Positions 13,303-22,267 of a DNA stretch of 56,781 nt are shown here, one piece after another (position 1 is the stretch's first letter; the number at the start of each line of letters is the position of its first letter). Source of the DNA: Pirellulales bacterium (GTDB lineage: Bacteria > Planctomycetota > Planctomycetia > Pirellulales > JANQPP01); contig JANQPP010000062.1 of assembly GCA_028289405.1 (NCBI GenBank), forward strand, positions 1 through 56,781, read 5' to 3'. Made by a program: the position numbers and the translations under genes. The notes under the pieces are model-generated. The model saw only the letters and a program-made list of their open reading frames with translations. It made no database searches and was not told the DNA's origin.

Positions 13303-16041
13303 TTACTCGCACTCTCCCCAATTGCCACCGACCTTCACATCCACGCGCAAGGGAACTTTGAGTTCCATCACGCCCACCATTTCTTCTTTCACTAACTCAG
13401 AAAACTCAGAAACGTCTTCCTGAGGCAATTCAAAGACGAGCTCATCGTGAATCTGCAATAACATCTTCGCGCGCCAACCCTCACGCGCGGCGCGATGATG
13501 GAGGGATATCATTGAAAGCTTGATCAGGTCCGCGGCGGAACCTTGGATCACGGTATTGATCGCCGTCCGTTCGGGCAATGCAAGCTGGCGACGAGAACGC
13601 GACGGGCGGTGATCGGATGGCCCGTTTTCCGAAGGGGACCGTACGCCCTGAATCATTCTGCGACGGCCTGATAAAGTTGTAACATATCCGTTTCGGCTAC
13701 ATTCCGCTAGTGTTTTTGCCAGGAATTCTTCCACGCCGGGATACTGGCCAAAGTACGTGTCAATAAACTGCGCGGCTTCCTCCTGGGGAATGCCCAACTG
13801 CTTGGAAAGCCCGAAGGCGGATTGTCCGTAAATCACGCCGAAATTCACCGCCTTGGCTTGCCGCCGCATCTCCGAAGTCACTTCATCCAAGGGGACACCG
13901 TTGACCTGGCTGGCCACCATGGCATGAATGTCTTCGTCCCGCTCGAAGGCCTCCTTGAGCCGTTCATCTTCGGAGAAATGGGCCAGTACCCGCAATTCGA
14001 CTTGGGAATAGTCCGCCGCCAACAATTTCCAGTCCGGCTTCCCGGGCAAGAACGCGGAGCGGATTTCCCGTCCAGCGGCCTGACGGATCGGAATATTCTG
14101 CAAGTTGGGATCGCTGGAACTGAGTCGTCCCGTCGCCGCGACGGCTTGATGGAAAGAGGCATGGATCCGACCCGTGGCGGGAAGCACCATCGCCGGTAAG
14201 GCATCCAAATACGTGTTCTTGAGCTTGGCGTATTGCCGATACTCCACGATCTTCGCCGGCAGGGGGTCCTGTTGGGCGAGTGTCTCCAGCACCTCCGCGT
14301 CGGTGCTGGCTCCGGTCTTCGTCTTTTTGACCACCGGCAGCCCACGTTCCTCGAAGAGTACTTTGGCCAGTTGTTTGGGGGAGGCGATGTTGAATTCATG
14401 CCCCGCCAGGCCGTAGATCTGTTCCTGTAGTTCCTCCAAACGCCGTGCATACTCTTTGCTGAGCTTTTTCAGTCCGGGAACATCGAGCGTGATGCCATTG
14501 AACTCCAATTCCGCCAGAACATCGATCAGTGGAATCTCTAGCGTTTCGAAGAGCTCATACAGATTTTGTTCCTTGAGCCCCGCTTCCAACAGCGGACGAA
14601 GCTGAAGCGGTATATCGACATCCTCGCCGGCGTATTCGGTCACCAGTTCCACCGGCACTTCGTCCATCCGCTTCTGTTTTTTGCCTGTGCCAATCAGCTC
14701 GCTGATTTTGACCGTGGTATGGTTGAGGTAGCGTTTGGCCAGTTCGTCCAGGTTGTGATTTCGCTCGCCCGCGTTCAGCAAATAGCTGGCGACCATGCAA
14801 TCGAATCCGACACCCGCCAGTTGGATTCCCGCCGCGCGGAGCACCACCTGATCGTATTTCAAGTTCTGGCCGATCTTTTCGATCGCCGGATTTTCCAGAA
14901 CCGGCCGGAGAGCTTCCCTCACCGCATCGGGAGGCAAGTGACGATCCCCCAGCGGTCCGCGGACCGGAATGTAATACGCCTCGCCCGGCTCCCAAGCGAT
15001 CGCGTAGCCCACGATCACCGCCCCGCGCGGGCAGAGGCTGGTGGTTTCCGTGTCCAGGCTAATCGAGGTCTGTTGCTCCAGGTCCTTGACGAGGTCACGC
15101 AAAGCCTCCTCGGTATCCACGGTATGGTAGTGGACTTCCTTCGCTGGCTGGGCCTCCGGTTCTCCGTCGCCAAACACCGCGATTTGTTCGCGCAGGCTGT
15201 GGAAACCGTAGCCCTGAAACAGCTCGACGGTGGCCCGTACGTCCACCGGCATGCATCGCGCCGCCTCCCAATCGACATCAATTGGGCAATCGGAATAGAG
15301 GCGGACCAAACGCTTGCTCAATAACGCCTGCTCACGATATTGGATCAAGTTTTCGCGTCGCTTCTTGCCGGAGACCTCCTCGGCGTGAGCGAGCACGTTT
15401 TCCAACGTGCCGTGCTCGGCCAGCAATTCCTTGGCAATCTTGGGGCCGATCAGCGGCACTCCCGGAACGTTGTCCACCGCGTCGCCCACCAAGGCTTGGA
15501 AATCGACCACTTGTTCCGGCGCGATTCCCCATTCTGCTTGCAGGGCATCGCGGCCGAACACCTGATCCTTGCGGACGTTGTAAAGCTGCACGTGGTCACT
15601 GATGAGTTGCCGGCAATCCTTGTCGCTGGTCACGATCAGGCAGTGTGCTTGGTGCTCATCACACAGTCGGGCTACGGTGGCCAGCACATCGTCCGCTTCA
15701 TAGTTGGGACACTCCAGGATCGGAATGTGGAGCGCTTCGAGCACGCGTTTGATCTCCGGGAACTGCATCGCCAATTCCTCGGGCATGTCGCCCCGCTGGG
15801 CCTTGTATTCGGCATACCACTCATGCCGTAGCGTGCCGCCCGGCGGGTCAAACGCGAACAGCAGAAAATCGGGCCGCTTCTGGCGGAGGAATATGATGTC
15901 ACGAGCGAAGCCGAATACGGCGCCGACCGGCTGGCCCGTGGGACTGGACATCTCCGGCAAGGCATGGAATACCTGGAAGATCAAGGAATTCGCATCGACC
16001 ACGTAGACGCTTTTGCCGGCCAAATCCGTCGGGGAAATCAT
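13303..16041 (-). CDS. polA: DNA polymerase I
   Basis: A full-length, three-domain enzyme for Okazaki fragment maturation and repair. Residues ~8-300 are the 5'-3' nuclease (VDANSLIFQVFHA, YEADDVLATVA, SDKDCRQLI, VGDAVDNVPGVPLIGPK). Residues ~320-510 are the 3'-5' exonuclease with all acidic residues kept (SLDTETTSL, NLKYDQVVL, YAGEDVDIPL). The polymerase domain has DYSQVELRVLAHFSEDERL (motif A), RRQAKAVNFGVIYGQ (motif B) and LLQIHDELVFELP (motif C). Proofreading therefore looks intact, unlike in some bacteria. I favour the ATG at 16041; a GTG 24 bases upstream is possible, and neither has a strong ribosome site. An internal linker rich in Ser/Arg (PSENGPSDHRPSRSRRQ) is unusual but in frame. 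Confidence 0.97.
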   Translation of the reverse strand: MISPTDLAGKSVYVVDANSLIFQVFHALPEMSSPTGQPVGAVFGFARDIIFLRQKRPDFLLFAFDPPGGTLRHEWYAEYKAQRGDMPEELAMQFPEIKRVLEALHIPILECPNYEADDVLATVARLCDEHQAHCLIVTSDKDCRQLISDHVQLYNVRKDQVFGRDALQAEWGIAPEQVVDFQALVGDAVDNVPGVPLIGPKIAKELLAEHGTLENVLAHAEEVSGKKRRENLIQYREQALLSKRLVRLYSDCPIDVDWEAARCMPVDVRATVELFQGYGFHSLREQIAVFGDGEPEAQPAKEVHYHTVDTEEALRDLVKDLEQQTSISLDTETTSLCPRGAVIVGYAIAWEPGEAYYIPVRGPLGDRHLPPDAVREALRPVLENPAIEKIGQNLKYDQVVLRAAGIQLAGVGFDCMVASYLLNAGERNHNLDELAKRYLNHTTVKISELIGTGKKQKRMDEVPVELVTEYAGEDVDIPLQLRPLLEAGLKEQNLYELFETLEIPLIDVLAELEFNGITLDVPGLKKLSKEYARRLEELQEQIYGLAGHEFNIASPKQLAKVLFEERGLPVVKKTKTGASTDAEVLETLAQQDPLPAKIVEYRQYAKLKNTYLDALPAMVLPATGRIHASFHQAVAATGRLSSSDPNLQNIPIRQAAGREIRSAFLPGKPDWKLLAADYSQVELRVLAHFSEDERLKEAFERDEDIHAMVASQVNGVPLDEVTSEMRRQAKAVNFGVIYGQSAFGLSKQLGIPQEEAAQFIDTYFGQYPGVEEFLAKTLAECSRNGYVTTLSGRRRMIQGVRSPSENGPSDHRPSRSRRQLALPERTAINTVIQGSAADLIKLSMISLHHRAAREGWRAKMLLQIHDELVFELPQEDVSEFSELVKEEMVGVMELKVPLRVDVKVGGNWGECE

Positions 16042-16356
16042 CGTACTTAATATCTGTCTTGGCACATGGGGTTTTCAGAGGGCCACGGCGGCAGCCTAAA
16101 TCAGTTTTTGGTCTTCGGAAAGGGTGGTACGGGGAGGCTCGCCCAATGACCGGTTGCACGCCACAATCCGGTGACAGCCTGGGACCTGCCAAGATGGAAT
16201 GTCCTGGGTCGACCTCGTGGGGATGGCCGGACCGTAGGCCGAGCTGCCGCCCGCCTTTTGAGGTGTCGGCTGCCTTTGTTATCATGACACCTGCGTGATT
16301 CAGCCTGATTCGCGCGAAACTCGACCGCGAATTCCTTCAGAACCGCTCAAGATTCC

Positions 16357-17202
16357 ATGGCCACGACACACACCGAACCGAACCCGACCACCGAGGAAAC
16401 GCGTGCTCCGGAGGAAGGTTGGCATTGTCAGCACTGGTACTATCGCTTTGACCGAAGCGTGTTGCGTGATTTACCGAACGCCGAACGTGAGGACGGCCGC
16501 GACGCATTCGTGGCCGCTTTAGGTAGCGAAGCCAACGAGGAAGTGCCGACGCGGTTGCAAGTCTCGCTCATCAACGGGCACAAGGCGGACTTCGGCGTCA
16601 TGATGCTCGATCCCGATCCGCTCCGACTCGATGCCGTGCATCAGAAGTTGATGGCATCTCCCTTGGGGCCCGCGCTGGAATGCACCTACTCCTTTGTCTC
16701 CATGACCGAGGTCTCCGAATATGTGCCCACGGTCGAACAATATCGGCAGCGGCTACTCGACGAGGGGGAAACCGCCGACAGTCCGGCACTGGCGGCCAAG
16801 GTGAAAGCCTATGAACAGCGGGAAGAGATGATGCGGCGGCAACGGCTGTATCCCGAGTTTCCCGCCTGGTCGTCGGTCTGTTTCTATCCCATGAACAAGA
16901 TGCGGCAAGTCAGCGAGAATTGGTTTCTGCTCCCTTTCGACCAGCGCAATCGCCTGATGGCCGAACACGGGCGGACCGGCATGACGTTCGGAGGCAAGGT
17001 CACGCAACTGATCACTGTGGGGATCGGATTCGAGGATTGGGAATGGGGGGTCACGCTTTGGGCCCGCAACCCGCAATTTTTGAAAGACATTGTCTATCGG
17101 ATGCGGTTCGATGAAGCGAGTGCCCGCTACGCCGAATTCGGGCCCTTTTACAGCGGCTACGTCTGCGATCCCCAAAAGGTGCTCGAGTTTTGCCACGTCT
17201 AA
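16357..17202 (+). CDS. hemQ: Coproheme decarboxylase HemQ (chlorite dismutase family)
   Basis: 281 residues of the HemQ type. HemQ oxidatively decarboxylates coproheme III to heme b in the coproporphyrin-dependent pathway. The catalytic tyrosine is expected in the VCFYPMNKMR motif (~residue 177) and the axial histidine in LMAEHGRTG (~206). The Arg that chlorite dismutases need for O-O bond formation is not evident, which favours HemQ. The N-terminal ~20 residues are polar and not conserved-looking. It is divergent from polA across 290 bases, which must hold both promoters, and is followed by an unrelated operon. Confidence 0.92.
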   Translation: MATTHTEPNPTTEETRAPEEGWHCQHWYYRFDRSVLRDLPNAEREDGRDAFVAALGSEANEEVPTRLQVSLINGHKADFGVMMLDPDPLRLDAVHQKLMASPLGPALECTYSFVSMTEVSEYVPTVEQYRQRLLDEGETADSPALAAKVKAYEQREEMMRRQRLYPEFPAWSSVCFYPMNKMRQVSENWFLLPFDQRNRLMAEHGRTGMTFGGKVTQLITVGIGFEDWEWGVTLWARNPQFLKDIVYRMRFDEASARYAEFGPFYSGYVCDPQKVLEFCHV

Positions 17203-17392
17203 TTCACCGGACAAATCAACTCATGCGGCAAGCGTCAAAGCGGCGCTGCCGTGGCTTCCAAACGAAAACCGATTGCCGCCATGACGCGCCGCGGAATCGC
17301 CGCATGCCGGGGGCAGGCGTGGTTCAGGGCGGATGACCGCTTGTTTCTCTGAACGGTGACTGCCGTCCTCAAGCCGGGTAAAGCGAGGGAAT

Positions 17393-18340
17393 ATGTCGAC
17401 GAATTCGGAAAGCAGCCAACTCATTTCGCGGTTGGAGGGAAACATGGCCCGGGTCGTTCTCGGCAAGCCCGAAGTGATCCGCATGTGCGTGATCGCCCTG
17501 CTGGCCGGCGAACATCTGCTGTTGGAGGACGTGCCTGGCGTGGGCAAGACACTGTTGGGGAAAGCCCTGGCCAAGAGCATCCACGGAAATTTCTGCCGTA
17601 TTCAATTCACGCCCGACTTGTTGCCCAGCGACATCATCGGCAGCGCCGTGTTCAACGCCAACACGAACGAGTTTGCTTTCAATCGCGGACCAATCTTCGC
17701 CAACATCGTGCTCGCCGATGAAATCAATCGCACCACGCCGAGAACACAAAGTGCCCTGCTGGAGGCCATGAGCGACGGACAAGTGTCCGTGGATGGCGAG
17801 ACGCACACGCTGATGAATCCCTTCATGGTCGTGGCCACGCAAAATCCGTATGAATTCGAGGGGACCTACCCGCTTCCGGAAAGCCAGCTCGACCGATTCT
17901 TGATGCGGATCTCCGTCGGATATCCGAGCCGCGAAGATGAAATTCAGGTATTTCAGACCCACCGCGAGGGAGAGCCTATCCACGAACTGCAACCCGTACT
18001 CGAAGGTGAAGAGGTCCTGCTACTTCAGCGAACAGTGCGGGATGTCACCGTGGACAGCTCGATTCACGAATATTTGTTGGAAATCGTGCATGCCACTCGG
18101 GAAAGCGATGAATTGCAAGTGGGGGCCAGCACGCGCGGCGCGCTCTGCCTGTATCGCTCCGCCCAAGCGTTGGCCCTGATCCAGGGGCGGTCGTTCGTCA
18201 CGCCGGATGATGTAAAGCAATTGGCGGTTCCCGTCCTCGCGCATCGCGTGATCACGCGGTCTTTTCTGCAGCGAGGACAACGCGATTCGGTGGAATCCTT
18301 GATTCAGCGTTTGACCGAACAGGTTCCCGTGCCCGTCTAA
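17393..18340 (+). CDS. MoxR-family AAA+ ATPase
   Basis: A 315-residue MoxR chaperone-like ATPase. Walker A is EDVPGVGKT (~residue 45-53), Walker B is VLADEINRT, followed by the sensor segment VVATQNPYEFEGTYPLPESQLDRF with the arginine finger. MoxR proteins usually work with vWA/DUF58 partners to fold or activate cell-envelope complexes. It is the first gene of a tight three-gene operon (44 bases to the DUF58 gene, then 6 bases to the transglutaminase), a layout repeated in many bacteria. Confidence 0.96.
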   Translation: MSTNSESSQLISRLEGNMARVVLGKPEVIRMCVIALLAGEHLLLEDVPGVGKTLLGKALAKSIHGNFCRIQFTPDLLPSDIIGSAVFNANTNEFAFNRGPIFANIVLADEINRTTPRTQSALLEAMSDGQVSVDGETHTLMNPFMVVATQNPYEFEGTYPLPESQLDRFLMRISVGYPSREDEIQVFQTHREGEPIHELQPVLEGEEVLLLQRTVRDVTVDSSIHEYLLEIVHATRESDELQVGASTRGALCLYRSAQALALIQGRSFVTPDDVKQLAVPVLAHRVITRSFLQRGQRDSVESLIQRLTEQVPVPV

Positions 18341-18384
18341 GGCGATGCTAACCAGCAGCTCGCGGATTGAGAGGCGAGAAATCC

Positions 18385-19665
18385 ATGCCCATGTCATCGA
18401 GCCGTCGCATGCGCGTCACGCCGGAAGGCTGGCTCTACCTTTTTTTGCCCGCATTCGTCCTGGCGGGGGGAATCTACAACAACATCAACCTGCTAATCAT
18501 CCTGGGTGGAATGCTGCTGGCCCCTTTTCTGCTGAGCTGGCGGTGGGTGGGCGGGGCCTTGAAATCCCTGCATATCGACCGCCGCGGACCGGATTACGTG
18601 GCGGCCGGAGAAACCCTAGCCGTGGATGTTTTCGCGGAAAATCGCCATCCGCGCGGCGGAGTCAGTTGGGCCGTCGAAGTCCAAGATGAAATCCATTCGC
18701 TCGTGCCGCAAGTCTCTCGTCCCGTCGCGCGGCCCCGCGCGCTGTTTACTCAGGTTCCGGTGGGGCAATCCGTGTCCACCACGTACCGCGGTGTCCTCGA
18801 ACGCCGTGGACGCTACCAGTTGGGGCCGTTGCAAGTCACGACTTCCTATCCTTTGGGATTCGTCAAAGGGACCATGACCGTTCCGCACACGGAAGAGTTG
18901 GTGGTCTACCCGCCGTTGGGCGAGCTCAACCGGCAGTGGAGCGAATTGCAACGTGAAGCCGTCATGGGCGGTCGGCAAACTCGCCGCCGACCGGGAACTT
19001 TCGAGGGAGATTTCTACGGCATGCGGGACTGGCGCGCCGGGGATAGCCGTCGCTGGATCCATTGGCGGACCACGGCCCGCAAGGGAACGCTCACGGTCCG
19101 CCAATTCGAGCAGCCCCGCAACGAGGACCTGGCCGTGGTCCTGGATCTATTCCAGCCGGGTGATGCGGAACGCGACTTGTCCGCCCTGACGGAATTGGCC
19201 ATCAGCTTCGCCGCGACAGTGTTCTCGGACTTGTGCCGTCGCGGGGGCGGGCATGTGATCCTCGCGATCGCCGGCAGCGAACTTTCCGTGACGCGGGGAT
19301 TCGCCGCGCCCGTCACGCTCCGCGACGGCATGGAGCGCCTCGCCGTCGCTCAGCCGGGCACCGAAGACCATTTAGCCGAGGCTCTGCGTTATGTCTGGAC
19401 CCACGCCGAATCCAACATGCGGACCGTATTGATCAGCCGTGGGCCGGTGAACTTGAGCGACGGTTCGCGGATTCCCTCGGATGCGTGGGATTCCCGGCTT
19501 AGCGCCGCCCTCCTCCGCACGACGGTCTTCGATTGTGGCGGCGCGCACCTGCGTGGTGTTTTTACGCCTCCAGCCATTCTGGCCGACTCGGCCTCCGAGA
19601 GTCTGCCTTCGAATGCGGCAAGTTCCGCGCCGCGAAGCCCAACCATTTCCACTCCCGTAGGATAA
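18385..19665 (+). CDS. DUF58 domain protein
   Basis: 426 residues. Two hydrophobic segments near the N-terminus (EGWLYLFLPAFVLAGG and NLLIILGGMLLAPFLL) anchor it in the membrane. The central DUF58 motif is GDFYGMRDWRAGDSRRWIHW (~residue 210), followed by a vWA-like region. Partner of the upstream MoxR ATPase by well-known gene association. I chose ATG 18385 because GAGGCGAG precedes it at a good distance; the TTG frame start at 18367 is less likely. Confidence 0.92.
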   Translation: MPMSSSRRMRVTPEGWLYLFLPAFVLAGGIYNNINLLIILGGMLLAPFLLSWRWVGGALKSLHIDRRGPDYVAAGETLAVDVFAENRHPRGGVSWAVEVQDEIHSLVPQVSRPVARPRALFTQVPVGQSVSTTYRGVLERRGRYQLGPLQVTTSYPLGFVKGTMTVPHTEELVVYPPLGELNRQWSELQREAVMGGRQTRRRPGTFEGDFYGMRDWRAGDSRRWIHWRTTARKGTLTVRQFEQPRNEDLAVVLDLFQPGDAERDLSALTELAISFAATVFSDLCRRGGGHVILAIAGSELSVTRGFAAPVTLRDGMERLAVAQPGTEDHLAEALRYVWTHAESNMRTVLISRGPVNLSDGSRIPSDAWDSRLSAALLRTTVFDCGGAHLRGVFTPPAILADSASESLPSNAASSAPRSPTISTPVG

Positions 19666-19671
19666 GGCCCC

Positions 19672-22011
19672 ATGGCCATTGAGCAATTTCTACAGATCAC
19701 GATGGGCGCGACGGCGGCCTTGAGCACGCTGCTGTTAAGCATGGGGCATCAGTTGGGCGTGCTGCCGTTCTTGGTTTCTTTCTCGGCAATGGTTTCCGTC
19801 TATGTCACTGACTTTCGCGGCTGGATTCGCCTGCATCCGACGTTCGCCAATTTGGCCGCGCTGGTGGCGGCCGGGTATTCGGTCTCGGAGTTCTACATTC
19901 AAGGAGCGGATACCGAGACGCTACTCGTGGCCGTGGCTTACCTGTTGGCATATCTGCAAATCGTGCTGCTTTTTCAAGTGAAGTCGACGCGCGTCTATTG
20001 GCAACTTGCCATGGCGTCATTTTTGCAGGTGGTCGTGTCGTGCGCGCTCAATGAAGGCATCCTGTTCGGCATCCTGCTCGTGGTGTATGTGTTCGGAGCA
20101 CTTTCCTCCCTCTCCTTGCTCTTCATCCACCGCCAGAGCCAAGAAATGGCTGCCGCTTCGGAGCCAAATCTTGCTCACGGCTCCCAGGGCACGCACCTGG
20201 CATCGCATCTTTTCACTACACCCGTGGCCGGTGACGCATCTGGAGTGCTGGTCGGACGCCGCATCGTGGGACAAGTCTCCGCCATGGTGGCCGGCGCCAT
20301 GGTGCTCAGCTTTTTGTTTTTCTTTTCGATCCCGCGTGTCGGCCGCTCCTATTACACCGAATCGACCACCATCGGGCCGACGTCGGTCGGTTTCTCCGAG
20401 GATGTCAAACTCGGACAGCTCGGAACCGCAGTCCAGAATCCCGAAGTCGTGATGCAGGTCAAATTCTACGACAGCGTGACCGGAAAGCCCTACCCAATTT
20501 ACGGTGAGCCGTTGTTTCGCGGCTCGGTCTTGACCGGCTATCAGAACGGCCGTTGGACCCGCAACTCGGCGGGAGGCAATTCCTCACTCCGTTCGCTTGA
20601 TCCCCGCAACCCTCGCTTGGGAATCGTCCGCCAAGAAATCATCTTGGAGCCGCTGCGTGAGCCGGTGGTATTCAGTATCTATCCCGCGTGTGCTTTGGAA
20701 GAGGAAATTAATGAAGTGCAATTCGACTTCAACCAGGAGAAACTGGTCCGCGTCGATAAGCACCGCCGGGACCGTCTCACCTTCGAGTTGGGAACGTATG
20801 GATTCTGGAAGCAAAGACAACACTCCATCACCCCGGCCCCCACGCGCGCCGAGCCCGAATGGAGGCAAATCCCGTCAGGCTTGGACGGTCTGACAACGCT
20901 TGCGGCCAGCATCATCGAAGAATCGGAAATTGATCGTAAGGATGTCCAGGCGGTCGCGCGGCTGCTGGAAGGACATTTCCTCAGTTCGGGCAAATACGGT
21001 TACACCCTATCAGCACAGCGGCGTGACCCCGGCGTGGATCCCATCGAAGACTTCGTGGTCAACAATCCGCAAGGCCATTGTGAGTATTTCGCCAGTGCTT
21101 TGACCCTGATGCTCCGTAGCCTGGGGATTCCGGCCCGCATGGTCGTCGGTTTCAAGGGGGAAGAACTCAACAATCTGGATGATTTCTTTCAGATCCGCCA
21201 ATTGCACGCGCACACCTGGGTCGAGGCGTACATCCCGCAGCATCAAATGCCGCCGTGGCCGCCGGGGCATCCCTTCTCCAACCGCGGGCTGTCCAGCGCC
21301 GGTTGGCTGCGGCTCGATCCCACGCCCGGAAGTTCTACTGCCGAGTCCGACATCGATGCCAGCGGATGGTGGTACCGTATCCGGCAGTGGCAGGATTACG
21401 CGAAACGCGTGTGGACGACTTACGTCGTGCGGCTGACTCCGGAGCGGCAGAACGCCTTGATCTATCGTCCCCTACAGCGCTTTTTGAGGGCTGCTTGGAA
21501 CAACCTGCGGGACGCGAAATGGTGGCGGGCGACTTTGGCCAAACTCAATCCCCGGCAATGGCTGCGGGGGAACTGGTTCAGTTGGCGGGGCGGGCTGGTT
21601 GCCATGGCGGTTTGCATCGTATTGGTGGGCATGATCCGCCTCGCGCAAAAATTATGGAGACGTTGGCGAAACTGGTCGGTCCGCCATGCCGCCCGGGGAC
21701 CTCACCGAGTGACCGAGATCGAATTCTATCGGCGGTATGAACGGCTTCTCGCTCGACACGGATACCGTAAATTGGCCTACCAAACCCCCGCTGAATTCGC
21801 CGGCGACATCCGCCATCAACTGGCGGATCGCATCGCGGGGCAGCGTGAAGCCTTAATTCCCGAGCAAGTCACCGCCGCGTATTACCAAGTCCGATTCGGC
21901 GGTGAACATCTCACCACGGGCGAGCAGAGCCAAATCGACCAATCCCTTTCGGCCCTCTCGGAAACCTTGGACCAGATCGCGCGCGGCGCCTCCGCGTCCA
22001 AGGGAAATTGA
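19672..22011 (+). CDS. TgpA-type membrane transglutaminase-like protein
   Basis: 779 residues. About six membrane segments lie in the first ~210 residues (DUF3488/TgpA N-domain). A periplasmic transglutaminase core at ~455-560 carries the catalytic Cys in NPQGHCEYFASALTLML, the His in HAHTWVEAYI and the Asp in WLRLDPTPG. One more membrane segment (~640-660: GLVAMAVCIVLVGMIRLA) precedes a C-terminal DUF4129-like cytosolic region. The triad is complete, so a protease or acyltransferase activity is plausible. The gene starts six bases after DUF58 and completes the MoxR/DUF58/TgpA operon. Confidence 0.94.
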   Translation: MAIEQFLQITMGATAALSTLLLSMGHQLGVLPFLVSFSAMVSVYVTDFRGWIRLHPTFANLAALVAAGYSVSEFYIQGADTETLLVAVAYLLAYLQIVLLFQVKSTRVYWQLAMASFLQVVVSCALNEGILFGILLVVYVFGALSSLSLLFIHRQSQEMAAASEPNLAHGSQGTHLASHLFTTPVAGDASGVLVGRRIVGQVSAMVAGAMVLSFLFFFSIPRVGRSYYTESTTIGPTSVGFSEDVKLGQLGTAVQNPEVVMQVKFYDSVTGKPYPIYGEPLFRGSVLTGYQNGRWTRNSAGGNSSLRSLDPRNPRLGIVRQEIILEPLREPVVFSIYPACALEEEINEVQFDFNQEKLVRVDKHRRDRLTFELGTYGFWKQRQHSITPAPTRAEPEWRQIPSGLDGLTTLAASIIEESEIDRKDVQAVARLLEGHFLSSGKYGYTLSAQRRDPGVDPIEDFVVNNPQGHCEYFASALTLMLRSLGIPARMVVGFKGEELNNLDDFFQIRQLHAHTWVEAYIPQHQMPPWPPGHPFSNRGLSSAGWLRLDPTPGSSTAESDIDASGWWYRIRQWQDYAKRVWTTYVVRLTPERQNALIYRPLQRFLRAAWNNLRDAKWWRATLAKLNPRQWLRGNWFSWRGGLVAMAVCIVLVGMIRLAQKLWRRWRNWSVRHAARGPHRVTEIEFYRRYERLLARHGYRKLAYQTPAEFAGDIRHQLADRIAGQREALIPEQVTAAYYQVRFGGEHLTTGEQSQIDQSLSALSETLDQIARGASASKGN

Positions 22012-22267
22012 CGCGGCGCGGCGAATTTTCGCCATGCCCCCTTCGGTTATGGCAATTGTCGGCGCGTCAGGATTTTTCGCGCCCGATTCGCGATATGTTT
22101 TCGCCCCTCGATTTTGTGGAACAATTCGCCTCTTTGGGCAGCCAGTCGCCATTACCCGGAATTGGTAAGATTTTGGCAGTTCGCCAATACCGTGGACGTT
22201 ATAGCGAAACATACGGGCACTCGTCCGACCAACCTTCAACATCTTCGCCAGCCTTGGAGCAATGATC

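Noticed and set aside
13303..16065. Truncated or exonuclease-deficient polA
   Set aside because: All acidic residues of the 3'-5' exonuclease motifs can be seen, so the gene is taken as complete.
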